Source: Solanum dulcamara (taxonomy: Eukaryota; Streptophyta; Magnoliopsida; Solanales; Solanaceae). Taken from it: a stretch of DNA of 64,000 nucleotides. Within the stretch, counting starts at the first letter, position 1; each line of letters begins with the position of its first letter. The stretch covers positions 57,308,023-57,372,022 of the forward strand of contig NC_077237.1 of the NCBI RefSeq assembly GCF_947179165.1, read 5' to 3'. Positions 35,411 through 45,579 of this stretch are shown one piece after another. The position numbers were made by a program, and so were the translations under genes. The notes beneath the pieces were generated by a model. The model saw only the letters and a program-made list of their open reading frames with translations, was not told the origin of the DNA and did no database searches.

Positions 35411-35608
35411 TCAGTGGATCAAATATGTTCTGTTCAGTGATTTGTATACCATTGATTCTACATTGTCCAATTGACAGAACTCATGTTGATACCTTGTCAG
35501 CCTCTGCATTATATTCAAAGTAGTGGCTGAGAAATTACATTCAAAAAACAGGTGCTCCACACATTTATTAGCATAGTTTAAGAATGCATAGAGTTTAACC
35601 TTGGACAT
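35411..35608 (-). pseudogene. LINE zf-RVT fragment
   Basis: The minus strand reads NKCVEHLFFECNFSATTLNI near 35560-35500, resembling the 'VEHLFFECPFS' part of L1-type zinc-binding regions. The fragment is short and lacks its neighbours. Confidence 0.5.
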
Positions 35609-36239
35609 AAGTACTTGGTGCGTGTAGTTGTATGTTGCTTTGCTATTCGGACGTGGTTAATTTTGTTTTGAATTGCTTATTATTATCTATTGATGTTTTC
35701 TGCTTCTCCAAATAATGTCTCTTTTGCGATGGAAAGTGCTTGAGGTCATATTGACTAGTGTTGATTAGATTTTTTGTAATCTTCATATGTCTAATATGCT
35801 ATAGCTCCCAACTCTTGATGTTTTTTATCCATTATATTTCATCTTTTGTTATATTTATTTATAATTTCAGGTCATACAGTCTGATGTTCAAAACTTTTGC
35901 CTATGAAATATTTCAATATGACGAACAATTGTGGAAATTCTTTAAAGACATTACTTGATAGGATTGGTTCTATAATGATATTAGTTATTTCATTCAGCTA
36001 ATATAAGTTTATTTTTAAGTTGGGATACCTCTTTTTTTGGATTAGTACTTCCTTTTTGTTTGTTTGTTTGTTTGGATTTGATAAGATATATCATGTTTTA
36101 TCAATTAATATCATATGTTTTTTAGCATTTGACAAACTTTGTCGCCTCTAATAGGCTCTCTTTTAATAATAGTTTTGTTGGGTTTACTAGTTATAGATGT
36201 ATCATTCCAAGTGCAAAATATATAATTTGATGAATGGAG

Positions 36240-36833
36240 GTAATCTCTATTAATGGTGGCTAAGCAGTTGATTGTTAAAGCTTGCGACTTTTAGAGCCAA
36301 ATTAAGTGGATTTACTAGCCATAAAAATTGAACGCTAAATGGGGAAAATTAAGATATTTTCACAAGGATCTTCTAGCTTTTATAATTGCCACTAAACTAT
36401 TGTCATTAAACATGGATGTTTAGGGGCGATTTTATTGAATTTACGGGCTATAAAAATGGATGCTACATGAACATGTTAGTCATTTCAGATTGGATTTAAC
36501 AGCCATCTTAATTGCCACTATAACTAGTGCATTTTGGCGACAATTTAATTAGATTTACCGGCTATAAAAATGGATGCAACATGAGCATAACTAGCTGTTT
36601 TGGATTCGATTTATCAACCATCTTAATGACCGCAGACAATTGCTGCTAAAACAAGAGGATTTTAGCGGCAATAGATTTTAGTTTTACCAGCATTTGTCCG
36701 AAAGGTTGCAAAATCCTTTGCCGACCTCGGATACAGTGGCTAAAGTACATTGGCTGGTAAATGGTATCGTGGCCATTGTTATTGCTGCTAATACCATTTT
36801 TAATTGCCGCTAAATCTCTTTTTTGTTATAGTG
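36240..36833 (+). repeat. CACTA right subterminal repeats and terminal inverted repeat
   Basis: Degenerate units of about 114 bp ('GGCTATAAAAATGGATGC' at 36446 and again at 36560) contain words such as ATTGCCACTA, TTGGCGACAA, TTAGCGGCAA and ATTGCCGCTA. The terminus is TTTTTGTTATAGTG. Repeat density rises toward the end, as at the left end. Confidence 0.8.
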
Positions 36834-36836
36834 ACT

Positions 36837-37156
36837 TTGTGAACTTGAGTGCATACTCCCTCACCCTTATGTTTCTTTGTTTGAGGTTGATAAATTCCAA
36901 CACCTTTGCCTCCCTTTAATTCGTGTGGGAAGAAGTGATCAAGAAATGCAACTTTGAACTTTTCCCAACCTATGGGGCCATCTTCAACCCTTTCGGCTAA
37001 CCATTGATTGTACCAAACTTGAGCGACACCTTTGAGTTGGTAAGCCGCCAATTCCACCTTCTCTTCCGAAGACACTCCCATACTAACAGTCTTGTACAAT
37101 TCATCAACAAAGTCTTAGGGTTCCTCATCAACCTTGGATTCATGAAATTCTAGAAT
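36837..37156 (-). pseudogene. Gypsy C gag, middle segment between two insertions
   Basis: The minus strand reads VSSEEKVELAAYQLKGVAQV then WYNQW, GWEKFKVAFLDHFFP: the conserved gag (retrotrans_gag) core. It continues rightward across the solo LTR to the gag start and leftward across the CACTA to KYAPSLVADS. An in-frame TAA (TTA at 37115-37117 on the plus strand) stands before DFVDELYK, where the family usually has Gln. Confidence 0.87.
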
Positions 37157-37161
37157 GTTCA

Positions 37162-39599
37162 TGTAACACCCCTCAAAAACTTTCCTCTAAGATTTGGGCC
37201 TCCCTTGTACACGTGTGGGGCCCGTCGTATTTAGTTCGAAGTATGTGCTCGAGTTAAGATGAGTCCCTGAGAAACTAAAGAGCGTTGGAGGTAATGTGGG
37301 GTCATAAAGGACCCTAGGACCGAGCTAAGTCCCAAAAGATCCGTCGTGGCTAAGTTTAGGATGAGTTCGTATAAGGGTCGACTTTTAATAACCCTATCTT
37401 TTGAAGGACGTCAATCTGGGTGGCCCACGACCTATCAAATTAAAGGTCGTTGAGTCTTCTTTCCAACGCCACCAAGAACGTACATTTTGGAGTTTGGAGT
37501 CAAAAGATATGACGATCCTAAGACGAACTAGCACGGCAGGAATTTCATTTTTGGCCTGGGTTGCAACTGCTGGGGAAATGGCCTTGGCGCTGTAAGGGCG
37601 CGACGCGCCACTATCGCGCCAGAAACATGCCTCAGTAGTTTGGTCCTTGGCGCGACGCGCCACTAAAAGTTGTGTAGGGTTTTTCAGGCCAATTTTCCAG
37701 AATCCAGAAACTTTGGCCTTGGCGCTGTAAGGGCGCGACGCGCCACTATCGCGCCAGAAACATGCCTCAGTAGTTTGGTCTCTGGCGCGGCGCGCCACTA
37801 CGAGGTGTGCAGGTTTTAGGCGAATTCAGCCTGGCGCTGCAATGGCGCGACGCGCCACTATCGCGCCAGGTGCGTTTTTAGCCTATTTTCGGAACTTTTG
37901 AGGAGGGGCAATTTGGGAACTTACCCAAATTATGTATATGTTACCCTTGGTCTTTTGGGAACACATTTTGCAGCCTCACCCTCTCTCTAAAAAGCCCTAG
38001 CTTCTCTCTCTTTTCTTCTTCTTCTCCATTTCCAACAATAAGAGTTCCAAGAGCTTCAAGGTTTGAGTTTTCCATTGAAGACACAACCACAAAGTTTTCT
38101 TCAAGTCTTCACTAAGGTATGTAAGGCTATCCAAAACATGGGTTGAGTCCACCCATGTGCCCTATTCTTGCTTTGAGGTTAGATGTTCATGAAAATAGAG
38201 TTTCTTGGTATGGTTTATGCTTGTATGAACTTTGTCCCCTATTTATTTGATTCTATATGTATTGATGTTGTGGAGTTAAGAAGTTCCCAAAATGAGCCTC
38301 TATGTGAGTACGAGTTGATGAAAATGAGTTGTTAAATATGTTCTATTGATCTTCTTGACTATGTAGATTTTGATAAAGGATGCTATTTTCTTAAAAATGT
38401 TGTTTATTATAAACAATGTGAATTTAAAGTCTTGAAATTGTGATAAGCCTCAAAAGATTTCTCAAATGGATGAAAGGAATGATTGATTATATCTAGATGA
38501 TGCTACATATGTGCATTTAAATTTCTTGAATGATATGCTTGAGATTGATCGGATAGTACGATTGAGAAAGATGTGATTGTGATAGAGTTGATGAGATGAC
38601 AGGATTGTAGCGAGACTTGTCGATATGAGTTGATTGAGTTGATTGGATGGAGTTTTATGAGCATTGAGTCTTGGGAGGAGTATCGAGCACCGAATTGGGC
38701 AAGAGTATAGTCCATACTCGAACCCAATAACTGCGTCGCCAAACGTAGGGGGGATGGAACCGTTTAAGTCGGATGCTTCCCCGAGAGATTTGTCCTGACA
38801 TTATAGGACCTGGTTGGATTGGATCCATGATTTGTTGATTCGTTCATACCCTGGCAAAGTATGAGCGGACGCGGCAACAACGTCGGTTTGTTGTACTTTC
38901 ACTGGCTCATAAGTGATGGTTGTCGGTTAAGAGAAACTCCCAAATAGGTATTGATAGTACTCTGAGTCAGATTGAGTTGAATTGTATGTGATTGGTCCCG
39001 TCTAAATCATATTCTTGTTTAGACTTAGGACATTTGATTGAGTTGTTATTCCTCTTGAGTTGAACTTCCGAGTTGATTAATTCTTTCTTGATGTTCGTTG
39101 TATTCGGCTATTTTACATACTCGTACATTCCATGTACTGATGCCGTTTGGCCTGCATCGTTTCATGATGCAGAGATAGGTACTAGAGATCATCAACCGGC
39201 GCTTCGTTGAAGATCTACGTACACCCTCAGCTAGTTGGTGAGTCCTCCTAGTTTTCGGAGGATGTTGAGCCTTCATGTACAGTTTTGTTGACATTTCCTT
39301 TACTTTGATTGTTGGTAGCCATGGACTTGTCATTGGCACCTCTTAGACTTTGATAGAGGCTTCATAGACTGGAGTGTGGGGAGGTCGAACTGTTATTTCG
39401 AGGAGTCTTATTTTATTGTCTTGTTGGGTTGTAAATGTTTGGCCTTCGGCCCCCATATATGAATAGCATTTCTTTAATTGAGTTTCCGCTAAGAGAATGT
39501 GATTGAATGAATGTGTGACTGGACCAGGTGGTTCGCTCGGAGGTCAGAAATGGCCTTCGGGTGCCGGTTACGTCTAGGGTACCCTCTCAGGGCGTGACA
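37162..39599 (+). mobile_element. Solo LTR (2438 bp) with perfect GTTCA target duplication
   Basis: Begins TGTAACACCC (37162) and ends GGGCGTGACA (39599). GTTCA flanks it at 37157-37161 and 39600-39604. No polypurine tract, primer site or pol lies inside. It contains an LTR-like promoter and leader: CTCTCTCTAAAAAGCCCTAG near 37985, then a CT-rich leader, and AAGGTATGTAAG near 38115, which looks like a splice donor. A GC-rich palindromic block lies at 37575-37870. Recombination between two LTRs of a full element would leave exactly this. Confidence 0.92.
37575..37870. repeat. CpG-rich palindromic repeats, direct duplication with period 135
   Basis: A segment of about 65 bp starting GCCTTGGCGCTGTAAGGG is present at 37581 and 37716. 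Within and between the copies the perfect palindrome GGCGCGACGCGCC occurs repeatedly (37597, 37649, 37732, 37844), with one variant GGCGCGGCGCGCC at 37784. CGCGCC also follows at 37615, 37750 and 37862. It is by far the most GC- and CpG-rich DNA in the window. Confidence 0.9.
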
Positions 39600-39604
39600 G
39601 TTCA

Positions 39605-39815
39605 TCCTTGTGAAATCTCTAACTCTCGAAGTAAGAGTAGTCACAATTTGAGGAACGTCTACCCCTCGATTCACTTGAGTAGTAATAGCTTGGGCTAGCA
39701 TTTGGAAAGTGGCTCGAAACTCTGCATTAGTCACTTAGCCATTCGAAAGAGCATTCGTAGTTTGTGGCTCCTCTTCCACAACCTTCCTTCGAATAGGGTA
39801 TCTTCGTGGAGGCAT
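39605..39815 (-). pseudogene. Gypsy C gag, N-terminal segment
   Basis: Starts at an ATG at 39813-39815 with MPPRRYPIRRKV, the usual basic start of this gypsy gag. It continues to [20 protein letters not shown] and VRDFTRMN, where the solo LTR interrupts it. A stop at about 39737 precedes VTNAEFR. Confidence 0.85.
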
Positions 39816-40017
39816 GATTCTATAATTGCAAAGAGAAAGTGTTAGAGGAGGAAATCTTACAGTTCAACTCTATAGTACGATGAGATCATGAAAGCAGTGA
39901 AGTGTTTCCTAAGACACCTTATAGTCTCCTATTCATATATGTCGTTCGCTTCACACCGATGAACAAGACTCTACTCGATGCAGCATGTTAGACTCCTTAA
40001 GACACTTGAACCTTGTT

Positions 40018-40030
40018 CTCTAATACCAAG
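40018..40030 (-). other. Primer-binding site of gypsy element C
   Basis: The minus strand reads TTGGTATTAGAG just inside the LTR end, one mismatch from the initiator tRNA-Met complement TGGTATCAGAGC. Confidence 0.7.
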
Positions 40031-40032
40031 TT

Positions 40033-41952
40033 TACCATGACCTAACCTAGGACCTAGTCATAACACGGTGATTAGAATCCCGAAGGACCCCACCAAGCTT
40101 CTTAGCATATCATTCATGAGCATACATAAGGTAAATTAAATAAACAAACAAGAATCAAGATACGAAAGCAAAAAATCCCAATATAGGATGAAAGTCTCTA
40201 AAATGCTGAAATACGAGACAACATAGACTCCATGAACATCTAACATACCTCTACTAGTGTAGATGAGGGCGTAAGACAATCTCCTAGATCACTCAATATA
40301 AAAGGTAAAAGAAGTTATCATACTCATTAGAAATAAAATGTCTCATCTTCGGAACATGAGGACTCACCAACAGTAAAACTACTAGCAACTACTAGCCACG
40401 AACGGGAGGATGAGGAATGTGATCGTCGGTCCCTACATTATGATACAATGTAGGCAAAAAGTATGTGTTAGTACATGAAATGTTCTAAGTATATGGAAAG
40501 ATGCATGAATAATAAACATAGGACATAATCAATATAAATAATGGAATGCAAGAACAATATCTTTGAAACATGAGTAGAGTTATGAAAATAAAAAAAAATA
40601 TTTATCTCATTGGTCAATACATCAAAGAATCTCATAACTTTCATAATAACTCATAACTCAACTGAAACTGTGTGGGATAGGACCTTTAACCGACATATAA
40701 GACTATCCAAGATAATACATGAAATCCTATGACTCCTACATCGAAACAGAGGAGGCTACCTTGCCAGGGCATACACATAAGTAGCTCTTTTAACTTTGCT
40801 ATGTGGATCGACTAGCTTCGCCATATTGGCATATGTAAGCCTACGCGGGTAACATAGTTTGGGACTAAAGGTCGCTAGGATTTTCTTGGGTAACTAACTA
40901 CATAATCGGAATGAACCACACTGAAAAGTTCTTTCGATGCTTAGTCAATATCCCAATGGAACTCATAAAAACATGATCATAAACGTCATATGGAAGGATA
41001 ATAACTAATATCAATTCATCTTTATAAAACATCATAAGAATAGATCATCTATCATCTTCATAGAAAATCATAGGATTAGATCATCATTCATATAATTTCA
41101 TGCAATGTGGGTGTAAGCCTTCCATTATTACATATATTTGATCATAAACATCTTTAGGGACTTAACTTGCCCTATCATCAGCTAGCTTGAAACATAATAG
41201 CATCATCATTCATATAATTCTTTGCATAAAGCATCTTTAACTCATTCATAAAGCTTTCATAAAAATATAATTTAAAAATCGTGATCGTATCTCATAAATC
41301 ATACTTGAAACTAGCATATATCATGGGTCATTAAAATTCAACTTGAAATCATGTGGATCCACTAGCTTCGCCATATTGGCATATGTAAACCTACACGAGT
41401 AACGTAGTTTGGGATTAAAGGTTGCTACTAGGACTTCCTTGGATAACTAACTACATTACTGAACCAAACCCCACCAAAAAGTTCTCTTGGTACTTAGTAA
41501 ATATCCCAACAAAACTCATAAAAACATGATCATAAACGTTATATGAAAGGATAATAACTAATATCAATCCATCTTTATAAAAAATCATAAGAATAGCTCA
41601 TCTAGCATCTTCATAGAAAATGATAGGATTAGCTCATGTGTCATATAACTTCATGCAATGTGGGTGTAGGTCTTCCATCATTACAAATCTTTGATCATAA
41701 ACATCTTTAGGGCTTAACTTGCCCTATCATCAGCTAGCTTGAAACATAATAGTATCATCATTCATAAACTTATTTGCATAAAGCATTTTTAAATCTTTCA
41801 TAAAGCTTTCATAAAAATATAAATTGAAAATCATGATCGTATCTCATAAATCATACTTGAAACTAGCATATAACATGGGTCATTAAAATTCAACTTGAAA
41901 TCCTGCAATATGATGTGAATTATACATAATTAGACTAATAACGTTGAAATAG
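40033..41952 (-). repeat. 5' LTR of gypsy element C, partial
   Basis: Parallel to 16288-17104 over its first 900 bp, then continuing farther. It contains a tandem duplication (separate entry). By comparison with the LTR at 1-1829 it is missing its outermost part; the match breaks at 'aataacgttgaaatag' near 41952, where another element begins. Confidence 0.75.
40801..41900. repeat. Tandem duplication inside the LTR, period 550 bp
   Basis: 'ATGTGGATC(G/C)ACTAGCTTCG' begins at 40801 and at 41351. The copies then run in parallel (CATATTGGCATATGTAA, AACTCATAAAAACATGATCA, GCATAAAGCAT) to 'aaattcaacttgaaatc'. They differ by scattered substitutions, so the duplication is not recent. Confidence 0.88.
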
Positions 41953-43268
41953 CTGGAAATTGCCGCATTAGCGACAATCAGTTAATTCTGACTTTCACAT
42001 TCACAGACACTTTCATCCGCACTCGCGGAGAACAAATGAGGCCTGAAAGGGTGAAATTTCTCTAAAGTTTTTGGCGATGTGCAGGCAACTTTGGCGACCC
42101 ACCCAATGCATTTAGGCGATCTCCAGCTATCAAAAAATATCCCAAGTCCCATTTATTAGGTAGTACGACCCCCAAACTTCAAACCCATTCAAATTTTAGC
42201 TTCCAAACCTATTCAAAACACTTCCAAAATCTTAAAATTATGAGGATTAGTCAAAAATAAAATTCTAATCTATTTTAAAAATTAAAAACTCAAAATCAAA
42301 CTAAAAATTAATTTTTTTGAATACCGATGGGTTGCCTTACATCAAGCGCACAATTTAACGTCGTAGCGCGACATCGATTTCATCACTTTTTGTGTTTTCA
42401 CTTCTAGGCGATGAACCTTTTCCCCAACTTCAAATAAATTTCTCTTCGAAAAGCATGTGGACAACATGAGAGCATCAAGAATCTCACTTGATCTCTCCAA
42501 TTTGAAGATTTGAATTTCTTACCCAATTTCAAATCATTATTTCTTTGAGGGTAATTGGGCATAAGTGAAAGGATCAAAAGGCCTTTCAAATATTCAATTT
42601 CATAAATTTTGTCCTTGAAATGAACGACACTCTCACTTCCAGGAGAATTAAAGTCGCCATAAATGATGTTTTTGACTTTTTCTTGCAGCTTGGTATCATT
42701 TCTTTGATTTCGGTATCTTAGAATTTTATTGACTTGGCTCGTTTGTAAACACCCAAGAATTTATCGATGTTAACCACAATCCTTTCTTCTTGCAACTCCA
42801 ACTCTCATTTGTTATTTTGACTACTTGTTGAGAAGCATGACATGCTCCAATTCTTGTTCTTATATTTGTCTTCAAAGTTGCAATTTTAAATTCAAATTGG
42901 ATCATTTCATGGCACCGAGTTAGGTGCAAATTTCGAAAATCATCTGTCGTTGTGAGCATTAGATGTTATAGACCCTCACCATGTCTAACCTTTTGAGCCA
43001 AAGCTTATGAGCCAAGATAGACTCACCACACCCAACTTTTCACACATTTCTTCATCTATAGAAGCCTTCACATAACTAACCCTAACATGAAGTCCTCCAC
43101 AACAATGCCATGGATCATCAACATAGGATTACAACCACCAAACATTGTTCCTTCACAAGAAGCCATTGAACAAAAGTATAAAACAAAAACAAAGTAGAAA
43201 CAACTATTCACGGTTTGGATAGAAACTAGTAAATTATAAATTCTAAATCAATTCAATACGCCAATTTA

Positions 43269-43286
43269 TTCCCGACAACGATGTCA
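43269..43286 (-). other. Primer-binding site of the Athila/Tat-like element
   Basis: The minus strand reads TGACATCGTTGTCGGGAA, resembling TGGCGCCGTTGCCGGGGA, the site used by Athila-type elements. Most differences are C to T or G to A. Confidence 0.6.
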
Positions 43287-43290
43287 TTTT

Positions 43291-44635
43291 TGATAACGCT
43301 CAACTTAACCCTTATGAATCGAAGTGTAGGCGGCCGTTAGCAATATAAATCTAGTGTATACGATCGGGATCGAATCCCACAAGAAAGAATGTGTAGGTAA
43401 TTGAAGAAATAAAGAATTACAATCTACTAGTTTAAATTTGAAATAAAAGATACAATTATAATATGAAGATTCTGGTAACAATTTAGGATTGGGAGGGGGG
43501 CGTAGAAAAGAACAAGGAACAAAGTCTTTTCAAGCAAGGATACCAATGAGATTTGAGAATGGAAAATCAATCAACACCTATACAATCCATTGTATACAAG
43601 TTTCATACAATCTCAATTAATCACGGGTAAAATCATATATGCCTAGAATCTAAATTATACACCTATTTTTCTCGAATATAGGCAAATATTTCTCAACTAG
43701 TTCTTTCGAACCTAATTTAAGTGAAAACATAATTAATTCAGCCCAGGCAATGCATAGATCACTATTTCTAGCTAAAATCTGATATATGAGTTGATAAACC
43801 TCAAATTATGCACTAATCAACTTTTTTCAACCTCATTTGACTCTTTCAAGCTCAATCAAAATAAATGGACAAGTCCAAGGAGTGATCAAATCCAAAGGAA
43901 ATCAATTAACCCATGAAATTGATTAGATAATTAAAAACTCAATTCCTAAATGAAAATCAATAACCCACAGATTGTTTATCTCTAATACAAAATCCAAATA
44001 ACCATAACAACTACACCTAGAATTCAAGCAATATAAAGCAAAGAGTTGAAGACAGGATTAAAAAATCATTACAAATTAAGCTCTCAATATTCACTCTAAT
44101 GGTTTTCAAAGCTAAGCCCAAGCTCAAAAATATCCAAGTATAATTAGTATATCTTCCAAAATAGTTGTGCATGAGTGTATAATGTGAATTGACATTTAAT
44201 TGTGAAGTTTCAGATCTACCCCTAGTACCTGACAACTTTCTTTCCTGCGTTCAAGGAGATTTATCTGCGTTCGCGGATTAGGACCATTTTGTACTCCGCG
44301 TTCGTGGATAAGGTTGCCGTGTTTGCGGACCTACGTTAATCATGTCTCTGCGTTCGCAGATGAACTTGACCGCGTTCGAGGTCCTTTGTTGATCAAGTCT
44401 TTGCATTCGCGAGTATGTTGACCACGCTCACGGAGAACAAATGCGCTACCAATTCTTAAATCATTCTTTTAGCTCCTATTTTTCCTAATTTTCATTCTTG
44501 TTCATCAAAACTCCTTGCCAATCAAAATATACCTGAAACAACAATATTCAAAGAATAATTAGCCTTTTTCTCTACTTGAGTGTCACAAAATCACAAGAAA
44601 AGTACTCCAAATGAGTGAAAATCACCCACTCATCA
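43291..44635 (-). repeat. LTR of the Athila/Tat-like element (1345 bp)
   Basis: Starts TGATAACGCTC and ends CTCATCA. Near 44250-44430 it carries a run of CTGCGTTCGCGGA / CCGCGTTCGTGGA words, separated by variable spacers. Confidence 0.7.
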
Positions 44636-45364
44636 GCCACCTATTCCAACACACCTCAAACACTGCACAGAAGCTACGGGAAGGGGCAAAACAAAAAATT
44701 CACAAAAATGCAAGAAAATAACCACGAGGGTCATTATGTATATATATATATTTAGCTGATGTGGGAGTAAACAAACACCTATCACAAGATCTTGATAGAG
44801 ATGATGAAATGAGTCATGCTAAGAAGTACATCCAACATTGTAAATATCATCGAGGTTGCTACACTTTTGCCCGTAAACATGGATCATCTTAGAGATTGAA
44901 TGTGACATGGTGTAAAAAGGCATACAATAGGCAAAGTAGTTGATCTATGAGGGAGATTTGACAAACTCGTGTTCATAATGTCTTGTAAAATTAAGCTCAT
45001 AACAATATAAGTATAACGCTAAGAAGATAAAATATGTAGATAAATGAGAGAACGTATCTTATGTTCAAGTGTATATTTCAATACATCCCTATTTATAGGT
45101 TGATAAATCACTCAAAAAGTCACCACGTTAAATGCTCAAATTAATAGATACATTCTTATCCAAAATGCTTCATATAACCTAGGATATATGTATAATGAAT
45201 GAAACTAGTTCATGTATTTAGTAAATGGACATTCTACTAAATCAAAGAATTTATAAAATATATACAAATTAGATGAGCTCACTAACATATTTATTGAAAT
45301 AACTCAAAACTAAAGTCTAGTGATATAGATCTAGACATTTATGGAAGGCTCGAGTGAAGTAATT
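44636..45364. other. Unassigned AT-rich DNA
   Basis: No coding or element ends recognised. A short (TA)n tract lies near 44738-44752. Confidence 0.4.
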
Positions 45365-45380
45365 ATTTTACTGGATACAT

Positions 45381-45563
45381 AAAGGATAGCCCGATGCACT
45401 AAAGCTCCCACTATGCGTAGGGTTTGGGGAAGGGCTCGACCACAATGGTCTATTGTACACAGTCTTACCTTGCATTTCTGCCAGAGGTTGTTTTCAAGGG
45501 TTGAAAACGTGACCTCCTGATCACATGGCAACAACTTTACCAGTTACTCCAAGGCTCCCCTTC
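45381..45563 (-). mobile_element. tRNA-derived SINE (TS/SolS type), 183 bp
   Basis: A perfect 16-bp target duplication ATTTTACTGGATACAT lies at 45365-45380 and 45564-45579. The minus strand begins GAAGGGGAGCCTTGGAGTAA and contains an A-box-like TGGAGTAACTGG and a degraded B box (GGTCACGTTTTCAACCC). It continues through the Solanaceae SINE body (AAATGCAAGGTAAGACTG, CCCTTCCCCAAACCCT) and ends GGGCTATCCTTT. Confidence 0.93.
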
Positions 45564-45579
45564 ATTTTACTGGATACAT

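Larger units (their letters stand above)
20424..36833 (+). mobile_element. CACTA (En/Spm) DNA transposon, 16.4 kb
   Basis: The left end is CACTACTACAAAA and the right end is the inverse TTTTTGTTATAGTG, with a 3-bp ACT duplication outside. Subterminal DNA on both sides is packed with TAGCGGCAA / TTGCCGCTA words, the usual transposase-binding type of repeat. It carries a TNPD-type transposase gene (24863-28735) and a Transposase_24 gene (29278-33350), both on the plus strand and both with stops and frameshifts. It also contains a MITE, an RTE LINE, L1-type LINE remnants and three separate tandem duplications. It sits inside the gag gene of gypsy element C. Confidence 0.93.
16288..41952 (-). mobile_element. 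Ty3/gypsy element C, host to a CACTA and a solo LTR
   Basis: Minus-strand element. The parts, read right to left, are: 5' LTR 41952-40033, primer-binding site near 40030, gag 39815-39605, solo-LTR insertion 39599-37162, gag 37156-36837, CACTA insertion 36833-20424, remaining gag and pol 20420-17193, and truncated 3' LTR 17104-16288. Without the two insertions it would span about 6.8 kb. The gag frame is restored across both insertion points once one copy of each target duplication is removed. The 5' LTR is cut off at about 41952 by an Athila/Tat-like element. Confidence 0.85.
41953..44635 (-). mobile_element. Athila/Tat-like non-autonomous LTR element
   Basis: The right LTR is 43291-44635 (TGATAACGCT...CACTCATCA), with a primer-binding site just left of it. 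Near 42330-42370 the minus strand carries GACGTTAAATTGTGCGCTTG then GGCAACCC, the conserved 'GTTAAAT...GGCAACC' stretch found downstream of pol in Athila/Tat elements. The left end (41953-42100) has a 'CACTCGCGGAGAACAAATG' segment like 'cacgctcacggagaacaaatg' at 44425, so it is a fragment of the other LTR. No gag or pol is recognisable. Confidence 0.65.

Noticed and set aside
37394..37798. 134-residue open frame on the minus strand with an internal repeat
   Set aside because: It is an artefact of the 135-bp GC-rich direct repeat inside the solo LTR; GC-rich DNA lacks stops. No family resemblance.
37575..37870. CRISPR-like or bacterial repeat array
   Set aside because: Repeats are irregularly spaced, palindromic and inside a plant LTR with target duplication; no spacers of constant length.
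44636..45364. Further retroelement LTR on the right of the Athila/Tat-like element
   Set aside because: A TATA-like 'CTATTTATAGG' and hints of LTR style exist, but no ends, primer site or coding supports it.
45331..45534. 67-residue open frame on the minus strand
   Set aside because: It overlaps the SINE body and its target duplication; SINEs do not code.
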